Source of the DNA: Chara braunii
Taxonomy: Eukaryota; Streptophyta; Charophyceae; Charales; Characeae
Direction of reading: 5' to 3'
Length of the DNA stretch: 55,070 bases
Assembly: GCA_003427395.1 (NCBI GenBank)
Contig: BFEA01000155.1
Coordinates: 1,987,810 to 2,042,879 of the forward strand
The position numbers and the translations under genes were made by a program. The first letter of the stretch is position 1. Each line of letters starts with the position of its first letter. This document shows positions 41,111 through 51,377 of the stretch, in pieces. The notes under the pieces are model-generated. The model made no database searches and had not been told where the DNA came from. It saw only the letters and a list, made by a program, of their open reading frames with translations.

Positions 41111-42615
41111 CCGACCTCCAATTTGTCGGGACCAATTTTTTTTTCCTACTTTTTTATTTTTTTTATTTTTTAGACAATCTCAATCTACTGTTTGGTTTGC
41201 AACATTAACCCACCTTCCTCTTATTGATGTCTGGTTTACGTAGTGGTTTCGAGTGGGATATGTGCCTTTACTCAGTCAAAGTGGTCGAATGGTACACACG
41301 TGTAACTGTCAGTCAACAACGGGGGTTCAAATCACGACTGAATGCAAATGAATATGATAAATGAGCAGGTTTCAATGGGTCATCAAACCAAAACCTCAAC
41401 AAACACTGTTTTTGCAATTCTATAACGTAATGCAGGCAAATTAAACTCATTGTCACCGTGCTAGTACATAGTTATTACCGCCTCCGTACACACCACCGAA
41501 AGTTTGAGAGGGAGCATCTAGAGTGTGTTGGCCACCATCTCCAGACATGGGCATTCTATGATTCCATGGGCAGGTCCTAAATGGCTTCCAAGGTGCAACT
41601 TCACAATTTCATCAGAAATTTTCATCCCCACCTAAAGTCAAGGCTCCTGGTCATTTTCCAAATGGGTGTCCTGAAGTCAGACCCTTTCAAGATGGTGAAA
41701 TCCCCGTTGCATTTGCTGGTGTAGGCTGGAAATGAAGCAACGCATGAGCTGCTGATAAACAAACCTAAGTCTAAATTTTGATGGACCAAGGTGAAGGATG
41801 GTGTTCTTTTTTTTTCCTAATGCTAATTTCGGAGCACGCCAAAATTCGTCAAAACAGTGCAAGTGCCAAATCACATACTCTTGGTTAACGCAACCAAACG
41901 TTTTTGTTCGGTTGGCCGAGCTTCAAAGAACACGACGCGTAAACCACCTCGACGAGACATGGGCCGCGGGCCCCTCACTAGGAGTTTCGGAGGCTTGAAA
42001 CACGACAACAATTGTCCATGAAGTTTATCAAGTCCCGACCCTGAAAGTTACGTTCGAAGGCCACATCTTTGAAAAATAGCAGAGAAATGGTTCCACTAGC
42101 AGGGGGATAATGACATGTGCGGCCTCTATGGGACGTCTAGGAACAAAAAATACAGAAATAAATAAAGCTCCCGAAGTTTTACCAATCGTCGTTTTCTCTA
42201 CTCGACTATCACTATAACAACATACTTACACTAGCACTTTCCTAAATGTATCTGGCCACAATTATGGTCAAAATTGATGAATTTGACCGCCATCACGTCC
42301 AGAGCTCTATATCGCTTGATGGTCATTTTGTGCGTTCTTCGCGGTAAAAAGCTTCTTAGTGCAGTCGTTTGTCGTGCTCGAGAGGACGCTGTATATGATG
42401 GTTTGTTGGAACTGTCGTTTCTTTTTTCTATTTTTTAAATTTCTTTCCTACTTTTCGTGTTTCATATTAGAACGAGAGGGGGTTGCTATTACCCTGCCAA
42501 TTGTTTGGGTCAAGAGTACCCCCCTCGAGTACCTGAATTTTTGTTCTTTTAGAGTTCGGGACGAATCAAAACGCATGAAGAAAAAAATCTTTTTTTTTTT
42601 TTTAAACATGAAAGG
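41111..42615. other. Non-coding stretch, nothing recognised
   Basis: Short open stretches only (for example 41677-41874 minus, 42359-42652 plus) without recognisable domains. T-run at 42592-42603. Confidence 0.4.
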
Positions 42616-42895
42616 TTCGGCTACCAGTCGGGCCGCCTGGGTCCCCGGTTGACCAGCCTGTGCAAGGAACAGGGAAGGTCTCTAAAAAAAAAAAAAAAAA
42701 AAAATCCAAAAAATCCAAAAAATCTGAAAACAAATTATTTTATGCAGAAAAATAAACTGAACAACTTTTACCTCAGGGTCACTTCAAAATTCTTCACCAA
42801 ATTTAGAATAAAAAATAAATTCTAATCTATTTATTTATTTATTTATTTTTTTGGCCCGACCGGGCAAGTGACCCCGGGCCACTCTAGTAGCCTAG
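42616..42895 (+). mobile_element. MITE, TAGGCTACCAG family, copy 2
   Basis: Ends TTCGGCTACCAG and TAGTAGCCTAG are drifted forms of the 37291 copy in the opposite orientation. An A-run (42684-42704), ATCCAAAAAATC, then the core TTATGCAGAAAAATAAACTG and TTTTACCTCAGGGTCACTTC are shared. A (TTTA)n tract lies near the right end. Non-coding. Confidence 0.75.
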
Positions 42896-43364
42896 ATATC
42901 AAGCTAATTCCTTTAAATCACTAGTACCTTTGCCGCGTGGGAAAATGGTGGGCCTCGGGTGGGCCTCCGACTTTTTCGGATGGCCGAAACGAAACGACCT
43001 CCGCTGATCAGATTTATCAATGGTAGCCGTCGCCGGACCCGACCTCCAAATTTTCAGGAGTTTGGAAAAACTGCCAGTTTCTCCTAATTTCCCAACACTG
43101 GGCGAGGTACTAGTGGTTTAAGCCCATCCAATTCACTTGGTCGAGTAAATTCTAAAATAGCTACGCAGATAGTAAAAGGTATTGAGTTTTCCTTCATATG
43201 ATGTGCAAATATGTAAACCTTGGTTTGTTTCCCATTAACTGTCTACTTTCAAGGAGACAACTTCAAAGTTTTGTTAAAAATTGCTTTGTAACAACTAACT
43301 TGAAGTATACTATTTTTATAAGGAAAGTCAGTAATAGCGACTTTCCGCAGAAGAGAGCCTCTAG
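42896..43364. other. Non-coding stretch, nothing recognised
   Basis: No gene or repeat boundary seen. Confidence 0.4.
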
Positions 43365-43470
43365 CTAAGATGACAAATATTGGCAGTATTCTAGGTTGAA
43401 TTGTGAGGACCTTGACCTCAATTTATTCTTACAATGAATTGATCTTGTTGTTGGGAAAAAAAATAAATTA
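43365..43470 (+). mobile_element. 5'-truncated LINE 3' end
   Basis: GGTTGAATTGTGAGGACCTT with flanking GATGACAAATATTGGCAG matches the 3' end of the LINE at 47255-55013 (GGTTGAATTGTGAGGTCCCC at 54943) and finishes in A-rich sequence at 43457-43470. Severe 5' truncation is typical of LINE insertion. Confidence 0.7.
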
Positions 43471-43509
43471 GTTACTTATCTGTCAAATATTGACAAAACG
43501 ACTGTTCAG

Positions 43510-43625
43510 ACCCTTTTATTATCATTATAGCATTACCGGGCCCCTGTAGCCCTTTTATTACCATTAAAGTATTTCGGAGCCCCCGTAGCTTTTTTATTAT
43601 CATTATAGTATTACAGGGGCCCCAT
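43510..43625. repeat. Three tandem units of about 40 bp
   Basis: CCTTTTATTATCATTATAGC, CCTTTTATTACCATTAAAGT and TTTTTTATTATCATTATAGT each lead into a GGGCCCC/GAGCCCC word. Alternating AT and GC blocks. Confidence 0.8.
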
Positions 43626-44150
43626 AACAGCCACGTTTGTGCTCAACGAGTCAACGAGGGAATGTTAAGAAGTTGCACCCACCAATAGGTGCAATATCTG
43701 CTTCAAAGTAAGTGGGCGATATCGGCTAGGGGTCAGGCGGTAGCATTAGGATCGAACTTCTTCGATGGGCTAGTGGCTATGCCTCCCCTCACGTCCCCCT
43801 GCGAACATCAGCAACCTCTGCTCAATGCCCCTCGGGGAACCTATAACATTATTCAAAAAAATAAAAAACACAGAAGAAAAACAAATATAAAGAAGTGCAT
43901 CAAAATTTTTGTTGTCGTGCGATCGGTCAAAGCCAACGCTCTTACATTGTCACACTCATGCTCATCTTGCACACTTTATATGTTACCCACTTGCTAGTGG
44001 AACAAGTCAGTTGAAGTGAGAATCAAAGGTTTAGGTTATGGAAAACCTTCGACCTTACATGGGTTACAATTAGGAAGTCTTATTATAACCAAGATGAGCG
44101 ATGTATTCCCAATGCCCTAGGACGTTTCCCTGCCATCTTTCTTGGGAAAA
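43626..44150. other. Non-coding stretch, nothing recognised
   Basis: A plus-strand stretch of 102 codons at 43689-43997 has no recognisable domain and is not supported. Confidence 0.35.
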
Positions 44151-44383
44151 GTTATAAAACCTCCCCGCGATGAAACCTTTATATCCAATTTCCCCCCAAA
44201 AGGGCAAAAAGTGTCACAAGCCCCAAAATGGCTTTTTGTGTAATTTTCGCACCCTGGTTGGGCCGGTAACGCCCTCTATGCAAAATTGGGGAAAACGTTG
44301 TAGAGGTGCAAAAACGACAACATTTTTGCGTCGTTTGGGAGGAAATGGAATACAAAGGTTTTGCTTGCATGGGGTTTAATAAA
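44151..44383. mobile_element. Short foldback MITE with about 55-bp inverted ends
   Basis: The left part (ATAAAACCTCCCCGCGATGA, AACCTTTATATCCAATTTCC) pairs with the inverse of the right part (GGAAATGGAATACAAAGGTT, ATGGGGTTTAATAA) with about three quarters of positions matching by eye. Non-coding. Confidence 0.65.
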
Positions 44384-44969
44384 GGTTGTTCGAGGAATTC
44401 CTCAGATAATGGCGGACTCTACTGCAATTTCCACGTTTTTTCACTATCGGGAAGTTAGCCACTTATTTCTAAAAAATGAAGTTCTTCTATGTTGGCCGCG
44501 TTCCTCTGCCGAAATAGGGGTGCTTAAGTTAGGACTACTCTGCATGGCATCACTGCCCAAAAATTTTCTTAGGCCGACTCGTTCGTGGAGATGGTCCAGC
44601 CAACAGTGAAGGTGTTATTGGGGCATCCCAACAGCTCCACTGGCGTCGAAGTTTACTGTCGGGTTCGAGGCAGGAAGGGAATGAATCTTCCGCCGTAACT
44701 TGGAAAAATACACTGCCTGACTTTTTTTCTTTTTTCTTTCAGCCAGTTGCATTGAGCACGGGGCCGATTTAGACTATCACACAACCATTTCGGTAGATTG
44801 TTTATTGAACCTTGGGAAGGTCCAATTTTCGACCAGTGGACAGTGTCGTCCTGACAGGTTCTCACAGAGCGGTGGGAGTTTCGTCAATAAGGGCGCCCAA
44901 CACCGCAGGTGGAGCCCCACGAATTATTACGGCAAGTACATCGGGGAATCGACAGTGTAGCACAAGCCT
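44384..44969. other. Non-coding stretch, nothing recognised
   Basis: No gene supported. Confidence 0.35.
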
Positions 44970-45387
44970 AAGGCTGAGATCCCACACTACTTACAGTACG
45001 TAAAATTGTAAAAGAAACGAAAACGATGGAGGTGGGCCGGATGGAATGGCAAAAAACAATTCATCCTACACAACCGTGCAAATAGGAACTTTTACTATTA
45101 ACGTGATATTTGTTATCGCAAATCTAGCACGCTAACCAACCAGGACGACAAGAAAATACTAAAAAAGAAAAAAGAAAAAAAAACAACCTTCCATTTTTTT
45201 AGCGGGAGGGAAGGGGTTCGTCTTTCTCTTGATTTCCTTACTTCTTTCGCGGCGACGTTTGCGTGCTAAGCGCCACAACTACAAACGTTTCCGCAGTGCT
45301 GCCCCGGACCCTATTCGTGGGAAAAATGGTAGGATCCTGAATTTCGCCAGAAAGTACTTATGGTAAGTAGTGTGGGATCAGAGCCTA
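44970..45387. mobile_element. MITE-like element with 26-bp terminal inverted repeats
   Basis: AAGGCTGAGATCCCACACTA then CTTAC at the left pairs with GTAAG then TAGTGTGGGATCAGAGCCT at the right with two mismatches. No transposase and no clear target duplication. Confidence 0.55.
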
Positions 45388-45682
45388 ACTTTTCCTTTTT
45401 TTCGACGTGCCGTGCATGCGGCCGCAAGTTTCGGGGGGTCGACCTACTGGAACAAAATGGGTGGCGGTGCCAGTTAAAGAAGACCCACGTCGATTCGTTT
45501 TCTCTGGGCGCTCAGTGCATTTCGAGGCTGGGCTACCTTAGGGAAGCGTTAAAAGTACACATTTTTTTTTTTTTTTTTTTAAGTACCTCGCTCAACTAAT
45601 AAACTCGGATGCGGCCATTAACTCGCTGCGTCCGGCAGGGCACCTAGGGACGAACAACCGGTATTCCCCAAAAAACAGATGG

Positions 45683-45736
<54 letters not shown>
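45683..45736. repeat. A(54) homopolymer
   Basis: Uninterrupted A-run preceded at 45561 by a T(21) run about 100 bases upstream. The two could pair. Confidence 0.95.
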
Positions 45737-45737
<1 letters not shown>

Positions 45738-46102
45738 GTCGACGAAAATAAAAATTAACGAACGGTATGATCGTTGCAAGTAAGTGTGTGGGATCGGAAA
45801 AGGCAGTGGTCGGGGGGCGCCGTGGCTGGGCAACTGCACTAATTTTTGCGCCAAGGTAGGTTGCTCCGAACTGGCGCTTGTACGTGTGGACGGGGCTATG
45901 GTGTTTTTTTGTCGGTCGAACTCGTGCCCTACCTCATCGCCAACCCCGCCATCGCGACGGGGAGCAAAGGACTCTTCATGCCCACCTTTTGTGAGCACTG
46001 GCTATGCCGGACTTGATCCCTGTTGAGGTAGCCTATCAAGTATAGTCCACACATATCTGACAATAAGCCTCGTGGTATAGAGGCGTTGTTCTTCTTAAGC
46101 GA

Positions 46103-46162
46103 ATAGTCAATGGGTATTTCTGGAAGTGGACAATAGTCAATGGGTATTTCTGGAAGTGGACA
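46103..46162. repeat. Perfect 30-bp tandem duplication
   Basis: AATAGTCAATGGGTATTTCT followed by GGAAGTGGAC occurs twice without a gap. Confidence 0.9.
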
Positions 46163-46271
46163 ATATCAAATACCATTAGGGTTGCTTGGTAGAAAGAAAG
46201 GTGTCGAAGAGGAGAAAAGACGTTTGCGATGGAGAAGGGAAAGGAAAAATCGAACTCATCTGGAATGAATG

Positions 46272-46639
46272 CCTAGAACCGACATTTCGTTAAAATTGAC
46301 ATTTTTTACTATTTTCACGAAATTGATCTTCCAAAAAAACACAGTATTTTTTAGCATTTTCTTGCGCCGACCACATCAGATCATTGATGGTTCGGCGTCC
46401 CGAGGACGCCGGACCATCTGATATGCCCCTTTTTTTTTTTTTTTTTGGAGCCTCGGATGTATTTTGACGGCACTTTACGTTGAGATACATCAGATGGTCC
46501 GGAGTCCCCCGGACGCCGGACCATCAATGGTCCTATGTCGTAGGCACAAAAACACACTAAAAAACTCGGTTTTTTCTCGGATGCCCAATTTCGTGAAAAT
46601 AGTAAAAAATGTCAATTTTAACGAAATGCTAGTTCTAGG
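46272..46639. mobile_element. MITE with about 50-bp near-perfect terminal inverted repeats
   Basis: The left end CCTAGAACCGACATTTCGTT, AAAATTGACATTTTTTACTA, TTTTCACGAAATTG is mirrored at the right end, apart from three or four bases next to the terminus. Inside are two hairpins built from ATCAGATGGTCCGGCGTCC-type words around CGAG and CCCC. The outermost CCTAG/CTAGG is palindromic, leaving TA as a possible target duplication (Tc1/mariner-like). No coding capacity. Confidence 0.8.
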
Positions 46640-47254
46640 GGATATAAGGACTCGGAAGAGAGGTATAGACAAGGTTAACACGACCTCTGGGCATATAGCA
46701 AGAAATGGCGAGGTGCTTGCATATCCTTCCCGTCTCATGCTCTCTTTCAGAGGGCTCGGTGGGAAAGCCTAACTTCATGGGATGCTTAGGTGGACAGGCA
46801 CGTACATGAACCTCCAGGATGTTTCTAGGATACAACGCTCAGGACTTGTAGGGCGACACGTAAATGTATATCGGCTCCCTGGTCACGTAGATCTGTCACG
46901 TCCTATCCTTGCCAGTGTACGGCAGTCCCAAGGCCTCAGTGAGCTGGTCAGTTCTTTCTCTCTGCTTTCTCGAAAGACCTAGGCGCAACGTCAAGAACCG
47001 GGATGGATATTCCTCTGCTTGGTTGGCGCACTCATAAAGTGAGAAGGGGCCACACTGTACGCTGAATCCTGCAAACGTAGGACGCACTTCCTGCTAGACC
47101 GTGGAAAGCCGTATCCACCATAGCTTCAGTCTTTTAAGTTTAAAGCGCCCAGTAATTCCCTGGACTCGGCACCCCACACGAACCTGGACTATCGAGTGAT
47201 CGGATACCTACCGACTGACTTGAAGGTTTTTCGCATAATACAATTGACTGCTAT
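46640..47254 (-). other. Possible coding relic, unrecognised
   Basis: Two minus-strand stretches (46635-46835 and 46896-47087; the second ends LGLSRKQRERTDQLTEALGL) could be remnants of one protein. I recognise no domain. No other feature is seen. Confidence 0.2.
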
Positions 47255-47694
47255 ACACCGGGGGGGGGGTCGAATCGGAAGCAGAAGGTAGGAGTGGGTG
47301 TAGAAAACTACAAGAAGAGGAGATCAAGAATTTTCAGCCCCAAATAAGTGGCAAATTGTCTGGATCGGGGCTAGGAGTAAGAGGTGAGTCTGAAAAGGGA
47401 AATTCAAGGAGAAAGAGGAGAGATAGTGTCGAAACAGACTTCCAATGGAGGGAAGACTGGATCGAGGCTTCCTAGATAGTCAACGTTAAGCGGGGGAGAA
47501 GTACCAGGTACGGAGGGTAAGCAAAAGAGAGAGTCGTTGAATACTGGTCGAGCTTTAGAGAAGGGAGGTTTGATCTGCTGATATGGAAGTGGAGGGAGCG
47601 GGAGATGGAGGGAGAGGGAGGACATCCCCCCCTCCTCACCCCCCGGAAACGAACTTCTGGGCCATGGAGGATATAGTAAGACAGTCGATGAGAG

Positions 47695-48922
47695 GTGGTA
47701 ATTGATGAGAGAGGGAAGCGGTTCAAAGTAAACGAGTTTTTTTATGCGATCAAGGAGAGATGGCTAAAAGAGAGAGCGATCATCTTCATCTTCCAAGATG
47801 AGGCTCGAGATCTCAACAGAAGTGTGAAGGAGGACCTAATTAGGGCACACGAAGATGGGTGGATGTCCAGGCGTCTATTCGATCCAAATGTGAGAAGGGG
47901 TAGGATTAAATTTGAGAGTCCGAATGTGATTTCCTATGTGGTGAAAGCAGTTGAAGTGGCAACTTGGTTCATACAAAAGAGAACGATCAAGTTGGGATTG
48001 AGGGGGGTGGAATATCCAATGTTGATAAAACCCTGGATGACGACGCTGGAACTGAAAGAACTACGATGAGAAAAGCAGAAATAAATTTATGGATTATTGT
48101 GTTATGGGTACCCCTGGATGCGATGTGTTACTAACCGTCGGCAACACAAGGCCCAATTGGGGGAGTGAAGCATATGCACCCACCGAAAGCAGACAGGTCA
48201 AAACCGAAGCTAATGAATATCAAGTTGGGCATGGACCGCAGACTCGGTTTCGGGTGGAGAATACACTGACGATAGAATCTCCAAAAGCCGAACTGTGGAC
48301 AGTGGAATTAGTTACCCCATACTCGGATTGGTGCAGGAAATGTCGTTGGTATTTTCACACAGAAGATGATTGTCCGAGACAAACTGCTACAGGACCACGA
48401 CGTAATTGGTCAAACTCTCGTCTTCCTCCACAACAGCCACAAGCAAGACAACCAGAAGGTCACAGTCAGGGACAGGGTCAACTGCAACAGCAAGCGGCTT
48501 CGAATCAAGGCGGCCTGCCCCCAACTCACTCCCAGCCACAGTCAAGCTCTCTCCCCCCTCAATCTGGGGTTAACCAAAGAGGGTCCATCGAGAGGGCACA
48601 TGAGCAACGAGTACCGAGCAGCAGACTGGACCCACAAGGAAGGGCTTGGGGTCCGCAAGGTCCCCAAGTAGTAGAGCATGGGGCTCAGGGACAAGATTTG
48701 CACTTAAACAGTCCAAACTACGGATATTTGGCCCCTGTGTATCCTCCGCCCCCACGAAGCTCATTAATGCCCCTATGGTCCCACCTGCCTACTGGGCCCG
48801 TGGGACCGGGGCCGCAGACAATATTTCATCAGTCTGGACAGCCGTTGTCAGTAGGTGGAGCCCTACAGACTCAAGGCATATGTGGGGTACCGGGCTGCCA
48901 GATAGTACATGCGTACCCGTAA
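47695..48922 (+). pseudogene. LINE ORF1 (RNA-binding protein), frameshifted
   Basis: Two stretches, 47695-48069 (124 residues) and 48089-48922 (277 residues), lie in different frames. The first has a charged N-terminus and a DUF4283-like flavour (KERAIIFIFQDEARDLNRSV). The second carries CRKCRWYFHTEDDC, a CX2CX4HX4C zinc knuckle, and then a long Gln/Pro-rich tail. In plant LINEs this protein binds the element's RNA. Start chosen as the first Met of the stretch; the true start may be upstream. The frame break falls at about 48065-48090. Confidence 0.7.
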
Positions 48923-49219
48923 GTGATCCAACCAATACCAACGAGGGTTGTGTAGGTGCATCCATATCAGTCTGGAAGAGTTGAGGGCGGTCAGTAAATG
49001 GCACATCATTGGGACAGACAATCGGAGGGACCGGTAGGATCGAGAGTTCGGGACTCCATGATTCAAGGTGCGACAGGGGGACATGGAGTTGGGTTGGTAA
49101 GGGGCCCAGGGGCGACACGGGGGTATTTGCAGGGAGGAGCACAGGAAGATGGAAGGGGGACCCATCAGGACTATCTTCCTCTTCAAGATCAAGGGTGGAG
49201 ATGGGAAGTGAATTTATAG

Positions 49220-49923
49220 GTGATGATCGATCATTGGGGGGCTCAGGCTTTATCTAGGCGGAGGGCTCAGAATCCTCCACCGGAAGTTCAGGCGCTGCAC
49301 TGCGACGAAGAGAAGGAGAATCAGACACATCGAGTAAACGCGGGTATAGAAATCAGCAAAGTCAAAACCTTAGACCAATTGAGAGGAGGATGGTCCCCCT
49401 GGTACTATGTGCAATGGCAGGCAACACACCATTCTTCTTGGGCCTGACTAAGATGGATGGTCGACCTTACTTACCATCAGTCTGTACTGTTAAAACACCT
49501 CTTCCGGGGGAAATCGTGACTCGTACGAAGTTTCTGTTTGGGGACGTTTTCCCAAGGATCATCCCCCAGTCTGTGATGGTGAGTTGTATGGTACCATTGG
49601 AAGAAAGAATATTAAAATTTTATTTTCATGTGCTGGATGCCAGACTGGACACTTCCATGGTTGAAGCGCAGATGCAAGCAGGAGTAAAATGGTTCAACTT
49701 GGACGCAGTAAGGGAAGAGAATAGTCATGAGTTAGAAGCGACTCGGATAGCCTTGTCTGAAGAGGTATCTGCTCTTCTGCTGCTAAAGGTTAACGCGAAG
49801 CTTCCAGCCAGACAAAACCTGCACTGGAAGTTTATGCTGGATGCACTGGTAGAAAGATGGCGCCCGACTTCACAGTCTAGCCGGTCGGGTAGTAGTAGCG
49901 AACCCCAATGCATCAGTCCCTAG
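49220..49923 (+). pseudogene. Unrecognised domain between ORF1 and endonuclease of the LINE
   Basis: A stretch of 177 residues (49390-49923) with LGLTKMDGRPYLPSVCTVKT, PLPGEIVTRTKFLFGDVFPR and AGVKWFNLDAVREEN is well formed and ends 75 bases before the endonuclease start. A shorter stretch (49220-49447) precedes it in another frame. It is not a zinc knuckle or RT part. The last segment is faintly like the end of Nudix folds, but no Nudix box is visible, so no function is assigned. It may be the C-terminus of ORF1. Confidence 0.4.
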
Positions 49924-50204
49924 CCCAAGGTGAACCCAGTGGGGAGATGAGCACCCTGTGTCCCGCATCCAAGAGCAAGCGGAAGAAACAATCGATAATG
50001 GTTAAGCTCAAGTTAGCTACGTGGAACGTACGGGGTTGGGGGACACGACGGGGAGAGACGAGAGGAAAAGAATGAAATCATGACTATTTAATCAGAAAGT
50101 GGACTATATCTGTCTGCAGGAGACAAAACTGGGAGAAGACAAGTTAAACTTGGTTCAGGGATGGTGGGATGACCCACAATATTGGTCACCAGCTCAAGGT
50201 ACTA

Positions 50205-50234
<30 letters not shown>
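50205..50234 (+). repeat. G(30) homopolymer inside the endonuclease
   Basis: Uninterrupted G-run with strong quadruplex potential; probably expanded from a GGG-GGT glycine motif. Confidence 0.95.
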
Positions 50235-50235
<1 letters not shown>

Positions 50236-50419
50236 AAGTATTATAATCCATAGGAAGATGCAGACCGACATCTTGGATGCGGAAACTGACCTATGGGGAA
50301 AATGGGTTTGGGTCAAGCTGCGATCAGGATAAAAGGAATGGGTTCTGATGACTGTGTATGCCCCGTCTGACCCTGCCTCACGCGCGAAGTTCGTTATGAA
50401 CCTACAAGGGCTAATTCCC

Positions 50420-50695
50420 CCCACTGACAATAAAACTAAAAAAAATAGCCATGATTTTGAGTAACCAGTGAGTCAGACTTAGTAATTGTGAAATTAAAAT
50501 CTTTTGTAAACGAGTGGATGGCCCACTTAAACAATACAATTCGACTGTACAATCTTCAAAATCATTTTGAAACAAACGGTCCATATTAGGAAGAAATAGG
50601 AATAAAATATACATCCAAATTAATCCTAAATTAAAATGAAATAATAAAGTTGTAGAAAAGCCTATCAGCAAAGGAGTGACAAGGACTGTAATCTC
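50420..50695. other. AT-rich block interrupting the LINE endonuclease
   Basis: Base composition changes sharply to A+T-rich at both borders, and the usual D-F-N part of the endonuclease is missing. It could be an insertion combined with a deletion. No inverted ends seen. Confidence 0.6.
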
Positions 50696-51377
50696 TCCTT
50701 GGGCGAAGCGCTATGTAGGGACTCTAGGGCGGCAGGAAGAAGGGATACTGCGACACTGTTAGAATTAGTTCAGGAGAGAGAATTGTCAGATCCGTATCGC
50801 AGCCTGAACTTAGAAGATCCAGGGTATACCTGGTACTCCAATATCTACAGGGAAGGGGACCGAGTGAAGGTGGTAAGGCGAAGGTTAGACTACTGCTTAG
50901 TAGGCAAGGACCTAGCCCAGGCAGTGACACATGTGCGCCAAAAGTCACATCCGTTGTCTGATCATAAATCAGTAGTTACAAATTTGGTTCTAGTGGGGGT
51001 GGAGGGAAGAGGGCGAAGTTATTTTAAACTAAATGCACAAAATCTAGAACAACCGGGTCTGGACAGATGGGTCCAAAAACACATGGAGTCATGGCAGTCT
51101 GTCAAACCGCAATTTGCCTCTACAACGGAATGGCTAGATGGGGGGTCTGGCAGTGATCTCAAGAGTGTTGGATGTCTGCTCCAGAATCCTAGCACGAGAA
51201 AGCAACAAAGAGGAGGATCAGTGCAGGAAAAGGGTAGAGGAGGCGGAGAGGAGAATGGAGATGCATCCGATCTCTGAGATGGTATGGGCCAAGGAGAGGG
51301 AACTTAGATTAGCAGATTGGGAGAAACTGCAGATGGAGAAACAACTAAGATAGGAAGAGCTACTGAAGGTTAAAGGA

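Larger units (their letters stand above)
49998..51277 (+). pseudogene. LINE APE-type endonuclease, broken
   Basis: Starts ATG at 49998: LKLATWNVRGWG is the first endonuclease motif. After a frame break, DYICLQETKL (50100) holds the catalytic Glu. G(30) at 50205-50234 encodes a poly-Gly stretch where GGG/GGV is usual. YAPSD and SRAKF follow at 50360. From about 50420 to 50695 AT-rich, non-coding sequence replaces the middle of the domain. The end is recognisable at 50699-51277: RRRLDYCLVG and PLSDHKSVV (SDH motif). The enzyme nicks target DNA to prime reverse transcription; here it cannot be made. Confidence 0.8.

Noticed and set aside
47261-47694. Promoter assignment for the LINE 5' UTR
   Set aside because: No specific promoter element could be pointed to beyond position upstream of ORF1.
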